From Myxococcales bacterium 68-20 (lineage in GTDB: Bacteria > Myxococcota_A > Polyangia > Polyangiales > Polyangiaceae), in the NCBI GenBank assembly GCA_001899635.1, contig MKVQ01000004.1:124001-188000 (forward strand): DNA of 64,000 nt, given 5' to 3'. The notes under the pieces were generated by a model. That model was not told where the DNA came from, did no database searches, and saw only the letters and a program-made list of their open reading frames with translations. The translations under genes and the position numbers were made by a program. Below are positions 37,539-46,105 of this stretch, piece after piece; the stretch's first letter is position 1; every line of letters begins with the position of its first letter.

Positions 37539-39356
37539 ATGGTGTCCGAAGGTCGCGTGATTCGCTTTGCCTCTCTCCTGTTCGGTACGAGTGTCATGGC
37601 CGTGTGCTTCGCCGCGTGCAGCGACGATCGCGATGGCTTCACCGACAGGAAGGACATCTTCGAGGTCCCGGACGCCGAGGCGTCGGCGCCCGAGCCGCCT
37701 TCGTGCGGATTCCGCTGCTCGCGGGATCTCAAGACGGTCCTCAAAGGTTGCGACGGCGCCGAAGAGGTGGTGGCGAGCTGCCCGCCCGATCAGGGATGCG
37801 GCATCGACAGGTGCGTCGACGCTTGCGAGAGCGCTGCGCTCTCGAAGGGCTCGATCGGTTGCTCCTTCTGGACGCTTCCGCCCGACGACGGCGACGACGG
37901 CGCCGGAGCGTGTTTCGCGGCGATGATCGCGAATACGTGGGACCGCCCCGTGAACATCACCGCGGAATGGGGCGCCGATCCGCTCGATGTGAGCGAGGCG
38001 ATCTACACGGCCTCCGTCGTCGGCGAGAACGCCACGTACACGCCGTTGACCGGCCCCTTGCCTCCCGGACAGGTCGCGATCGTCTTCCTCGCGCAGGCCA
38101 CGATCGTCTCCGACGCCGACGCGGTCAGGTGTCCCGAAGGCACCAAGGCTGCGGTGAAGATCGATCCGATCCGCCACGGGACGACGAAGACGAAGGCGTT
38201 CCACCTCAAGACCGACGCGCCCGTCTCCGCGTACTCGAGCTTCCCGTACGGTGGCGCGGAGAGCTTCTATCCAGCCGCGACGCTGCTCTTGCCGGTCTCG
38301 TCCTGGGACACGAGCTACATCGCAGTGTCGACGGGCAAGTACGGTGACGCGCAACAGTCCGAGGCCGATCAGCGGACGGTGCAGATCATCGCCAACGAGG
38401 ACGACACGTCGGTCTCGATGCGCCCGAACGTCGACGTCGCCGAAGGCAACGACGTCGCGCCCGCAGGCGCAAACGAGGTCCAGACGTGGACGCTCTCGCG
38501 CGGGCAGGTGCTGCAAATCACGCAGCGTGGCGGCATCACCGGCAGCGCGATCAAGTCGAGCAAGCCGGTGGGCATGTTCGGCGGCGCACCCTGCAACTTT
38601 CTGCCGTCGACCGTTCCTTGGTGCGATATCACCCAGCAGCAGATCCCGCCGTTCTCCCAGTGGGGAAGCGAGTACGCTCTCGTGCCCTACCTGCCGCGGA
38701 TCGAGGCCGTCACCGGCACCGCGCGCGAGACCGTTCCGTGGATGTTCGTCGGTGCGGTCGACGGGACCGAGCTGACCTACGAGCCGAAGAAGCCCGCTGG
38801 GGCGCCCACGAAGCTCTCGGCCGGGCAGGCGGTCCACTTCATGACCGATCAGCTCGTCACCGTGAAGAGCCAGGACTCGAAGCATCCGTTCTACGTCGCG
38901 GTCCATATGACGGGCGCCACGTTCGGTGGCGGCACGCCGGGCGGAGGATCGACGAAGGGTGATCCCGACTTCGTCAACGTCGTTCCGTCGGACCAGTTCC
39001 TCGATCGGTACGTGTTCTTCGCCGACTACACGTATCCGGACACCAGCCTCACCGTCGTGCGCCGGAAGGCAAAGGACGGCTTCAAGCCGGTCGTGCTCGA
39101 GTGTGGCGGCGAGATCACCGGCTTCGCGCCGCTTGGATCGAGCGGAGAGTACGAGTTCGCCTGGGTGAAGCTGACGAGCGGATGGGGACCCCAGAAGCTC
39201 GCGAACGGAGAGTGCGGCTACGGCCGGCACGAAGCACGAAGCGAAGCCCCGTTCTCGATCACGGTCTGGGGCATCGGTCAGGACGCCAGCTACGGCTTTG
39301 CCGGCGGCATGGGAAGCCGTCCGATCAACGACGCGCCCGCTCCGCCGGTCAACTGA
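37539..39356 (+). CDS. IgGFc-binding-domain-like secreted lipoprotein
   Basis: The 605-residue product has a lipobox (VCFAACSDD, Cys about 28), a cysteine-rich N-terminal region (about 50-120), and a long domain resembling the IgGFc_binding family. Typical features are PVSSWDTSYIAVSTGKYG, FGGAPCNFLP, and the closing DASYGFAGG strand. In bacteria the family is found on secreted surface proteins; the ligand is unknown. ATG 37539 is chosen over an ATG at 37503 because GAAAGG lies 6 bases before it. It ends the five-gene lipoprotein run and is followed by a hairpin. Confidence 0.8.
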   Translation: MVSEGRVIRFASLLFGTSVMAVCFAACSDDRDGFTDRKDIFEVPDAEASAPEPPSCGFRCSRDLKTVLKGCDGAEEVVASCPPDQGCGIDRCVDACESAALSKGSIGCSFWTLPPDDGDDGAGACFAAMIANTWDRPVNITAEWGADPLDVSEAIYTASVVGENATYTPLTGPLPPGQVAIVFLAQATIVSDADAVRCPEGTKAAVKIDPIRHGTTKTKAFHLKTDAPVSAYSSFPYGGAESFYPAATLLLPVSSWDTSYIAVSTGKYGDAQQSEADQRTVQIIANEDDTSVSMRPNVDVAEGNDVAPAGANEVQTWTLSRGQVLQITQRGGITGSAIKSSKPVGMFGGAPCNFLPSTVPWCDITQQQIPPFSQWGSEYALVPYLPRIEAVTGTARETVPWMFVGAVDGTELTYEPKKPAGAPTKLSAGQAVHFMTDQLVTVKSQDSKHPFYVAVHMTGATFGGGTPGGGSTKGDPDFVNVVPSDQFLDRYVFFADYTYPDTSLTVVRRKAKDGFKPVVLECGGEITGFAPLGSSGEYEFAWVKLTSGWGPQKLANGECGYGRHEARSEAPFSITVWGIGQDASYGFAGGMGSRPINDAPAPPVN

Positions 39357-39376
39357 TGGCGGTGCTCACTCGAGGG

Positions 39377-39398
39377 CGCGGCGTTCTTCATCGCCGCG
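39377..39398. terminator. Hairpin between convergent genes
   Basis: A 7-bp perfect stem (CGCGGCG / CGCCGCG) with an 8-base loop lies between the stop at 39356 and the convergent stop at 39400. It could end transcripts from either side. Confidence 0.45.
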
Positions 39399-39399
39399 T

Positions 39400-40179
39400 T
39401 CAGGCTCCGCGGCGATCGAACGAGAGGAGGCGCCGAACCTTTGCCGCAACCGAGCGCGCCGCCGACGGGTACGTTGCCGCGACGACGTCGCCGGTCTTGC
39501 CGGAAACGGCCACGAAGAGCTGCTCGTCAGGATGCCGTCGGGCCTCTCCGCTGTACGCATAACGTGCGTAATACAGTGGATAGAGGCAGAACGTAGGGGC
39601 CTCCATCCGCGGCTCGTAGGTCGGATACATCGCATGGGTCGGGCTCACCTCGCGAAGGAGGAGCTCCGTGGCGATGCTCTCGGCACGATCGCGGCTGACG
39701 TCCGCGTCGACGACCTCGGCGTCGTTGGCGAGAAGCACCTCGGGCGACGGCTCGGCGACGAGCTCATCCGCACCTACCTCGAGCGGATGGATCCCCGTGA
39801 CGCGGCCGAAGAGCGACGGCAGCTTCGGCTTGTACGGAAACGCGACGCGCGCGCAGATCATGACGGCGGCGCTCTTGTAGCGGCCGCCGCCCGTCGGGAG
39901 CGGGACCGTGCGGCCTTTCGACCCCACGCTCACGTTCGAGACGTCGAAGTAGAAGCCCTCGAGCGCGACGGCAAACCTCCAGAACGGAACCCAGAGTGGC
40001 GCGACGTCGATGTGCGCGTAGCTCGCGATGTCGAACGGCCGGAGCACGCTGCCCTTGATCGCACGCTCGACGAGCTCGCGTCCCTGCTGCATGTCGAGCG
40101 TGGCCGGCACGTAGAACGTCTGGCTGGCGGCGACTGCAATCGCGCTCTCGAGCTTGGGAAATGTCTCGCGGCGCGCCAT
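39400..40179 (-). CDS. Conserved-looking hypothetical protein
   Basis: The 259-residue soluble protein has no signal peptide or membrane helix. Visible features are a strand-rich middle (APLWVPFWRFAVALEGFYF) and a C-terminal segment, CLYPLYYARYAYSGEARRHP then LFVAVSGKTGDVVAATYP, like the end-strand pattern of some zinc-ribbon or PepSY-like membrane protein tails. No family is firmly recognised. The Shine-Dalgarno is weak. It lies between convergent and same-strand genes, and its role is unknown. Confidence 0.6.
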   Translation of the reverse strand: MARRETFPKLESAIAVAASQTFYVPATLDMQQGRELVERAIKGSVLRPFDIASYAHIDVAPLWVPFWRFAVALEGFYFDVSNVSVGSKGRTVPLPTGGGRYKSAAVMICARVAFPYKPKLPSLFGRVTGIHPLEVGADELVAEPSPEVLLANDAEVVDADVSRDRAESIATELLLREVSPTHAMYPTYEPRMEAPTFCLYPLYYARYAYSGEARRHPDEQLFVAVSGKTGDVVAATYPSAARSVAAKVRRLLSFDRRGA

Positions 40180-40419
40180 CCTGCGCCAGCGTTCTCACCC
40201 GACGCCGAGGTGTCAACCGGCTCGGAGAGAGCTGGCCTGCGCTAGGCAGTCGCCCTCGGGCTGGGATCGCATGTGCGATCGACCTGGGCGCCGCGTGCCT
40301 TGCCGGGAGCATGACCCGCGAGGACCGATGAGCACGTCCACGGCCGAGGTCGAGCCCGGGTGCTCGTGGTCGAGCAGCTCATCACGCCGATTCGCACGGT
40401 CGGATGCCTCAGGGCGCCA

Positions 40420-41226
40420 TCAGGTCCGCTTCGCGACGAAAAGGACTCCCCAACCACGAACGACGACGCCATCGGGGCCTCTCAGGTCGTCGAACCCCGA
40501 GACGAGATCCGCGCGAAGCGCCCCCCGCAGCTCCTCAGGGACGATGCGGAGCAAATTGCCGAACGAGCTCGCTTCGGCGAAACCGAGGAAGGCCTCTCCG
40601 CTCTCGTGATGGCTCGCGTGCTGTGTGACGTGGAGCTCCACGAGCTCGAGTCGGCTCTCGAGGACGAGCGTCACGAGATCGGCCGTCGTGCAGCGCTTCC
40701 CGGCTCCGAGCGCGGAGAGATCGACGTGACCCGCGTACGGAGGGCGTCGTAGCAGAGGCTGAAGGACGCGGGCGACGGTGCCCGCCCCGGACAGTTCGTG
40801 TGGAATGGTCGTCACTCCGAGGCGCCCGCCAGGTCGGAGTACGCGACGGATCTCGGCGAGCGCCTTCGCCTTGTCCGTCACCCAGTGGAGGACGGACGAC
40901 ATGCAGACCGCGTCGAAGCTCGCGTCCTCGAAGGCGTCGAGAGCCTCGGCCTGCCCCACCTCGAACCGAACCGCGCCGCCGTGGGAACGCGCGAGGCGGA
41001 TGCGCTCCACGAGCGGATCGATACCGACGACGCTCCCTCTCGATCCGAGGCGCTCGCCGATCCACCGTGTCAGGCGCCCCGTCCCGCACCCGATGTCGAG
41101 GACGGGCGCCCCCTCCTCGAGCCCGAGCCGTTCGACGAGGCGCTTGCCTCCTTCGAACTGGAGATCGCTCCCCCGTTCGTAGCTCTCCGCGAGATGCCGA
41201 CTGTCGTGCGTGAATGAGGTCGTCAT
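40420..41226 (-). CDS. Class I SAM-dependent methyltransferase
   Basis: The 268-residue enzyme has the Rossmann-like methyltransferase core: motif I VLDIGCGTGRLT (about 42-53), an acidic strand VVGIDP, motif with DAVCMSSVLHWV (about 105-116) and LRPGGRLGV. The N-terminal segment YERGSDLQFEGGKRLVERL is typical of small-molecule methyltransferases. The substrate is not indicated. It follows the small membrane gene at 41257 with a 30-base gap and probably shares its promoter and TetR control. Confidence 0.88.
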   Translation of the reverse strand: MTTSFTHDSRHLAESYERGSDLQFEGGKRLVERLGLEEGAPVLDIGCGTGRLTRWIGERLGSRGSVVGIDPLVERIRLARSHGGAVRFEVGQAEALDAFEDASFDAVCMSSVLHWVTDKAKALAEIRRVLRPGGRLGVTTIPHELSGAGTVARVLQPLLRRPPYAGHVDLSALGAGKRCTTADLVTLVLESRLELVELHVTQHASHHESGEAFLGFAEASSFGNLLRIVPEELRGALRADLVSGFDDLRGPDGVVVRGWGVLFVAKRT

Positions 41227-41256
41227 GAGTACCCTACCTCGGGTGTCCCCAAGGGC

Positions 41257-41571
41257 TCAGACCTGCCCTTGGAGCCGCGCCAGCGAGCGCGCGACGAGCA
41301 GCGCCATCGCCACGAAGCCGAGCCCGAAGGCGCCCGCGTGCGTCGAGCTCCGTGGCTCGAAGTCTCCAACACGCGAGAGCAGCGCGTAGGCGACGGTGAG
41401 GTTGCACAGCCCATACAGGACGTTCACGCGCGACGACGACGACCCGCGAAGCGGGGGCGACGCGAACGGAGTCGGAAACGTGCGCCCCAGCATCCCCGAG
41501 ACGAAGTGCAGGGCGAAGTTCGTGGAGAAGGCGCCCGCGAAGAAATACGCCGGGAAGTGAAACCAGAGCAT
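41257..41571 (-). CDS. Small membrane protein
   Basis: The 104-residue product has three hydrophobic segments (about 5-25, 45-62, 72-92). ATG 41571 is fixed by a strong ribosome site (AAGGAGG, about 41578-41584); an upstream in-frame ATG at 41673 would run through the operators. No family is recognised. It is the first gene of the operon with the methyltransferase and sits next to a pair of operator-like inverted repeats. Confidence 0.75.
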   Translation of the reverse strand: MLWFHFPAYFFAGAFSTNFALHFVSGMLGRTFPTPFASPPLRGSSSSRVNVLYGLCNLTVAYALLSRVGDFEPRSSTHAGAFGLGFVAMALLVARSLARLQGQV

Positions 41572-41584
41572 GGGCCCCCTCCTT

Positions 41585-41607
41585 GATGGCAACCACCTGT
41601 TGCCATC
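41585..41607. promoter_or_regulatory. TetR operator 1 (proximal to membrane gene)
   Basis: Perfect inverted repeat GATGGCAA / TTGCCATC with a 7-base spacer. It overlaps the predicted transcription start and lies just before the ribosome site of the membrane gene. The half-site is shared with the operator at 41629, 49 bp away centre to centre. Confidence 0.7.
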
Positions 41608-41628
41608 TCCCCAACGTACCCGCGGCGA

Positions 41629-41661
41629 GACGAGATGGCAACCTGCACTTGCCATCTCGTC
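41629..41661. promoter_or_regulatory. TetR operator 2 (between divergent promoters)
   Basis: Perfect inverted repeat with 13-bp arms (GACGAGATGGCAA / TTGCCATCTCGTC) and a 7-base spacer. Its arms contain likely -35 elements in both directions: TTGCCA with an 18-base spacer to TATCCT for the TetR gene, and TTGCCA with a 17-base spacer to TACGTT for the membrane gene. Binding would block both promoters. Confidence 0.72.
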
Positions 41662-41705
41662 GTGGGCCGGCATATCCTCGCCGCCCGAGGAGCTCCCGCA
41701 ACACC

Positions 41706-42431
41706 TTGACCGAGCGTACGGAGACGCGTCGAACGAGAGGCGTGCTCGGCGGCCGCAGCGAGCGCGTCGTTCAGCAGGTGCTCGTAGCCACCGTCGCCGA
41801 GCTGGCCGAGTCCGGCTACAGGGCGTTTCGCATGGACGCGGTGAGCGCGGCGGCGGGGGTGAACAAGACCACGATCTACCGGCGCTGGCCCGGCAAGAAG
41901 CCGCTGGTGGCGGCCACCGTCGACTGGATGCGCAGGTTCGTGCATGACGTGCCGTTGCCCGACACGGGCTCGCTCGAGCAGGATCTCGCCGAGGCCTTCC
42001 AGCGCAGGGTGAGCTTCAAGGACCGCATCGAGGGACGGGCGTGGGCTCGGTTGCTCGCGGAGAAGCACGACCCCGAGGTCAGCGCCGTCACCGATGACGC
42101 CGTCAAGGAGCGCAGCGGCGCTTGGTACGCGATGGTTACGCGGGCCGTCGCGCGTGGCGAGCTCCCCGAGGGCACCGACCCGCAGCTGTTGCTGGGGATG
42201 CTCGGGGCGGTCGTCGACGCGTGGTACGCGAGGTCGCCAGGCAAGCTGACAGCCGAGCTGCTCGAGGCTGCCGTGCGCACCATCGTTGCCGGCGCGCGCT
42301 CGGGTTCGCTGGTTCGCTCCAACGGGGAGCGCCGGACCGTGCGCGCACGGCCACGGATGTCGACGGACGCGACCGGGTCGACCCGTCATCGGCGCCAGGG
42401 TGGCGAAAGCTCGATCAAGAACCGAAAATGA
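41706..42431 (+). CDS. TetR-family transcriptional regulator
   Basis: The roughly 241-residue regulator has an N-terminal TetR helix-turn-helix (ATVAELAESGYRAFRMDAVS then AAAGVNKTTIYRRWPGKKPLV, about 20-65) and a C-terminal helical ligand/dimer domain. The start is uncertain: TTG 41706 has GAGGAG 13 bases upstream, and GTG 41742 is the alternative. The last roughly 45 residues after the expected end of the fold are basic and low-complexity, and they run towards the transposase remnant, so the tail may be a junction product. It diverges from the membrane protein/methyltransferase operon, and two perfect inverted repeats lie between them. Confidence 0.88.
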   Translation: MTERTETRRTRGVLGGRSERVVQQVLVATVAELAESGYRAFRMDAVSAAAGVNKTTIYRRWPGKKPLVAATVDWMRRFVHDVPLPDTGSLEQDLAEAFQRRVSFKDRIEGRAWARLLAEKHDPEVSAVTDDAVKERSGAWYAMVTRAVARGELPEGTDPQLLLGMLGAVVDAWYARSPGKLTAELLEAAVRTIVAGARSGSLVRSNGERRTVRARPRMSTDATGSTRHRRQGGESSIKNRK

Positions 42432-42599
42432 ACCGCGACGCGTTCGTCGACGGACGCGTCATCGACTCCGTCGGCGACCATCCATTCTGCCGAGGCGCAC
42501 CGCACGTGCTCCCGAGCCGAACGCATGCAGCGCCAAAAGCTCGACGCCGAGCAAGCGCGTCATCGGGAAGCTCTCCCATCCCCGGAGGGATCGACGGTC

Positions 42600-42889
42600 C
42601 GCGCCAATCGTGGCCCTCTCGTCGTCGGCGTAGACGCCGTCGAGGCGCGGGTATGCAGATGGACGTGGACGTCGAGGCTCGAGCCAAAGCGCTGCACGAA
42701 GGTGAAGGAGCCCGCGTGGAGCTTCCCCGTCACGCCGCTCTTCTTCGCGGCGCTCTTGAAGTGGCGGGCGAGCTCCTCCGCGTGGATGCGCGCGAGCGCG
42801 CGGAGCACCTCCGGCTTGGTCGCCGCCAAGAGCGACAGCTCGAAGGGGAACGACGAGACGAATTGCCGAATCGGCACCGTCGGCAGACT
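42600..42889 (-). pseudogene. IS91-family transposase remnant, frameshifted
   Basis: About 85 codons match the core of IS91/IS801-type transposases: a start-like LPTVPIRQFVSSFPFEL segment, a helical stretch ending FTFVQRFGSSLDVHVHLH, and then LDGVYADDE in a different frame. One base is missing near 42645-42649, between HLHT and LDGVY. The N-terminus, the catalytic tyrosine region and the C-terminus are absent. It lies 31 bases after the murF stop, exactly at the break in the dcw cluster. The flanking interval 42432-42599 shows no gene. Confidence 0.75.
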
Positions 42890-42920
42890 GCCAGGGCTGC
42901 GCCCGCGCGCGCCGCCCGCT

Positions 42921-44453
42921 TCAGCGCTCCCGGCGCTCGAGCGCCGACACGACGGCCTCGGTCCCGGTGCTCCGCGAGCCCTTCACGAGCACGGCGTCTC
43001 CGGCGGCGGCGCGCTCCGTCGCCGCCGCTGCTGCCGCGGCGGTGTCGGTGCAGCGCACCACCTCGACGCCGAGTGAAGCGGCGCGATCGAGGGCACTGTC
43101 GATCCGGCCGCCGCAGCCGATCGCGAGCGCGACGCCCGCTTCGGCGATCGCGTCACCGAGCGCGACGTGCTCCGACTCCGCCAGCGGACCGAGCTCCTTC
43201 ATCTCGCCGAGGACGACGACCTTCCTCCGTGGACCGGCGAGCTCCGCGAGCGTGGCAAGCGCGGCGCGCATGCTCGCCGGGTTCGCGTTGTACGTATCGT
43301 CGAGCACGAGAAGGTCGCCGGCGAGAGTGCAAACGGCTCCGCGACCGGCAAGCCGGACGGAGGCGAGCGCGCGCTCGATCGACGCGCCGGAGAGCATCTC
43401 CCGGCTCACCGCCTCCTGAGCGGCGAGCGCGGCGGTGAGATCGATCGCTGCGGCTTCGCCGGGCAGCGGAAGGTGCAGCGTGAGGTCACGACCCGCGCAG
43501 GAGACGACGACGCGTGAGCCCGCTCCTTCCGGCGCACGATCGACGAGCCGGTAGTGCGGACCGCCTGCGCTCGGTGGCAAGGGCGATGGCCGCGCCCGCG
43601 CATGCTCGAGCGGCTCCGCCATAGCGTTCTCTGCGAACGAGCCCGGACGTCGCGAGGTGCCCACGCCCCGACCGAACGTCTCGATTCGCCGAACACGCGC
43701 CTCGCGTGCGGCGCGCCGTACGTATTCGTCGTCCGCGTTCACGATCGCGATGCCGGCCGAGTCGAGCGCACGATAGACCGCGCCCTTCTCCTTCATCACT
43801 CCCTCACGGCCACCGACGCCCTCGGCGTGCGCGACGCCGACGTTCACGACGACCGAGACGTCCGGCTTCGCGAAATCGCAGATCGCGTCGAGCTCTCCCG
43901 GCAGGCTCATCCCCATCTCGAGCACGCAGAAGCGATGCGTGGGCTCGAGCGCGAAGATCACCGCGGGAACGCCGATGCGGTTGTTGAGATTGCCTGCGGT
44001 GAAGTGCGTCGGCGCGATCTCGGCGAGGAGCGCTGCGGTGAGCTCCTTCGTCGTCGTCTTCCCGGCGCTCCCGGTGATCGCGACGACACGGCCGTCGACC
44101 GACGACATGCGCCACTTCGTGAGGTGCGCACGCGCGAGGCCGCCCCATGCAATGAGCGTATCGTCGACCTCGACCACGCTCGCGTCCTCGGGCAGCTCGA
44201 GCCCCCTGCCCTTCTCGACGATGACGATGCTCGCGCCCTTCTTCACCGCCGCAGCGACGAACGCATGACCGTCGTGCGCTTCGCCGCGGAGCGCGACGAA
44301 GATGCTGCCCGGCACGACGGCGCGGCTGTCACTGAACACGCCCGCGGCGGGCTCCTCCGAGCGCGAGCCCCGACGGGTGATCGTCCCGCTGGTCGCGAGC
44401 GCGACCTCCGGAAGGAGGAAGCGCGCGCGGTTCGAAGGGATCGGCGTCGCCAT
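42921..44453 (-). CDS. murF: UDP-N-acetylmuramoyl-tripeptide--D-Ala-D-Ala ligase
   Basis: MurF adds D-Ala-D-Ala to complete the UDP-MurNAc pentapeptide. The 510-residue protein carries the P-loop GSAGKTTTKE (about 128-137), the NLNNRIGVP motif, the central VLEMGMS strand and the C-terminal domain with DDTYNANPASM. A roughly 40-residue insert rich in Arg, Pro and Ser (about 260-300) lengthens it relative to typical MurF. Its start shares a base with the murE stop. It is the last gene of the proximal dcw half; mraY does not follow. Confidence 0.97.
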   Translation of the reverse strand: MATPIPSNRARFLLPEVALATSGTITRRGSRSEEPAAGVFSDSRAVVPGSIFVALRGEAHDGHAFVAAAVKKGASIVIVEKGRGLELPEDASVVEVDDTLIAWGGLARAHLTKWRMSSVDGRVVAITGSAGKTTTKELTAALLAEIAPTHFTAGNLNNRIGVPAVIFALEPTHRFCVLEMGMSLPGELDAICDFAKPDVSVVVNVGVAHAEGVGGREGVMKEKGAVYRALDSAGIAIVNADDEYVRRAAREARVRRIETFGRGVGTSRRPGSFAENAMAEPLEHARARPSPLPPSAGGPHYRLVDRAPEGAGSRVVVSCAGRDLTLHLPLPGEAAAIDLTAALAAQEAVSREMLSGASIERALASVRLAGRGAVCTLAGDLLVLDDTYNANPASMRAALATLAELAGPRRKVVVLGEMKELGPLAESEHVALGDAIAEAGVALAIGCGGRIDSALDRAASLGVEVVRCTDTAAAAAAATERAAAGDAVLVKGSRSTGTEAVVSALERRER

Positions 44454-46105
44454 CAGGTCTCGTTCTGTTCTACGCCACGCCGATGCGCGAGCGCGAGCCG
44501 TGCCTCCACCCGGTCGTCGAAGGGGCGCTTCTCGGTGCCGATGATCTGATAGTCCTCGTGGCCCTTGCCGGCGACGAGGACGACGTCACCGGGGCGAGCC
44601 GATGCGATTGCCATCGCGATCGCAGCGCGGCGATCGAGCTCGACGAGGTAGCCCTTCGCGCCGGCGGCGGCATAGCCCGCGGAGATCCGAGCGAGGCCGA
44701 GCGCGACGCCCTCCTCGACGGGCCTCGCGATCGCGGCGGGGTCCTCCGTCCGCGGGTTGTCGCTCGTAACGATGGCCACGTCCGCGCGCGCGCCCACGGC
44801 TTCGCCCATGGGACCTCGCTTCGACGGATCCCGGTCTCCGCCGCATCCGAAGACACAGATGACGCGCTTGCCTTCGGACGCGCCGCGAACCGCATCGAGC
44901 GCGCGGGCGAGTGCGTCGGGTGTGTGCGCGTAGTCGACGAGCACGACGACGTCGTCGCCGGGACCGTCGCACCGCTCGAGCCGGCCAGGCGCGCCGACCT
45001 CGGTCGCAAGCGCCTCCGCTGCGCGCTCGACGTCGAGCTCGAGCGACGACACGATGCCCATGGCGACGAGCAGATTCTCGACGTTGTGCGCGCCGACGAG
45101 ACGAGTCGCGATCTCGACGGTGCCCTTCCGGGAGCCGGGCACGCGCGCGACGATGCGCATCCCCGCGTTGCTCGTCTCGACACGCTCGGGGAAGACATCC
45201 GCATCGCTCGCGCCTGGACGCGTCCGCACGCGCAGCACCTTGCACCGCGCGGCGGCGGCCATCTTCGGCCCGAACGGATCGTCGACGTTCACGACGGCGA
45301 GGCCCGGCCCCATCTTCGTGAACAGCTCCATCTTCGCGGCGGCGTACGCTTCCATCGAGCCGTGGAAGTCGAGATGGTCTTGCGTCAGGTTCGTGAAGGC
45401 GCCCACCCGGAAGCGCACGGCAGCCACGCGCCGGAGCACGAGAGCGATCGACGACACTTCCATCGCCACGTGCGTCGCTCCGCGCTTTCGCATCACCGCG
45501 AGGACACGCGCGAGCTCGTCGGCCTCCGGTGTCGTATGCGACGCCGCGATCGTTCGGCCCGCGTAGTTGTGGCCGATCGTTCCGACAATCCCCGTCAGTG
45601 CCCGTGCATGTAGCACGGGCACATCCCTCGCCTCCGAGCTCGTGATCCGGAGCCCGAGCGCGCCGTCGATCGCCGCGCGAACGAGGTGCGTGGTCGTCGT
45701 CTTGCCGTTGGTGCCGGTGATCCCGATGACGTCGAGCGAGAACGCCGGGTGCCCGTAGACGGCAGCAGCGGCATACGCGAGCCCGTCGGCGGCATCGGGG
45801 ACGCGAAGCACGGGGACGCTCGGCGTCTCGAGCTCGAGGTCCTCGGCGGCGAGGACAGCCGCCGCGCCACGCGCGATCGCGGGAGCGACGAACGCGCGCC
45901 CGTCGTGCGTCTCCCCTTTGCGCACGACGAACAGATCGCCAGGCAGGACGCGGCGGGAGTCGTGCTGCACTCCGTGGACACGCACCGAGCCGTCACCGAA
46001 GACGGTCGCCTTGCCCGGTACGTCCCGAGCGAGCTCGGCGAGCGTCATCCCGTCGGGCGTGCGCGCCTCCGCGAGAAGCTCGAGCTCGTCGCCCGGCGTG
46101 CTCAT
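44453..46105 (-). CDS. murE: UDP-MurNAc-L-Ala-D-Glu--meso-DAP ligase
   Basis: MurE adds the third residue of the stem peptide. The 550-residue protein has the P-loop GTNGKTTTT (131-139), the HTTPEA and LTQDHLDFHG motifs, and the C-terminal DNPR signature (SDNPRTEDP), which favours meso-diaminopimelate over lysine. ATG 46105 overlaps the ftsI stop by 4 bases; the longer in-frame extension upstream is antisense to ftsI coding phase and rejected. It is coupled to murF downstream. Confidence 0.97.
   Translation of the reverse strand: MSTPGDELELLAEARTPDGMTLAELARDVPGKATVFGDGSVRVHGVQHDSRRVLPGDLFVVRKGETHDGRAFVAPAIARGAAAVLAAEDLELETPSVPVLRVPDAADGLAYAAAAVYGHPAFSLDVIGITGTNGKTTTTHLVRAAIDGALGLRITSSEARDVPVLHARALTGIVGTIGHNYAGRTIAASHTTPEADELARVLAVMRKRGATHVAMEVSSIALVLRRVAAVRFRVGAFTNLTQDHLDFHGSMEAYAAAKMELFTKMGPGLAVVNVDDPFGPKMAAAARCKVLRVRTRPGASDADVFPERVETSNAGMRIVARVPGSRKGTVEIATRLVGAHNVENLLVAMGIVSSLELDVERAAEALATEVGAPGRLERCDGPGDDVVVLVDYAHTPDALARALDAVRGASEGKRVICVFGCGGDRDPSKRGPMGEAVGARADVAIVTSDNPRTEDPAAIARPVEEGVALGLARISAGYAAAGAKGYLVELDRRAAIAMAIASARPGDVVLVAGKGHEDYQIIGTEKRPFDDRVEARLALAHRRGVEQNET

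Noticed and set aside
42415-42687. A minus-strand frame of about 90 codons near the transposase remnant
   Set aside because: It overlaps the frameshifted remnant and the TetR tail and has no recognisable domain.
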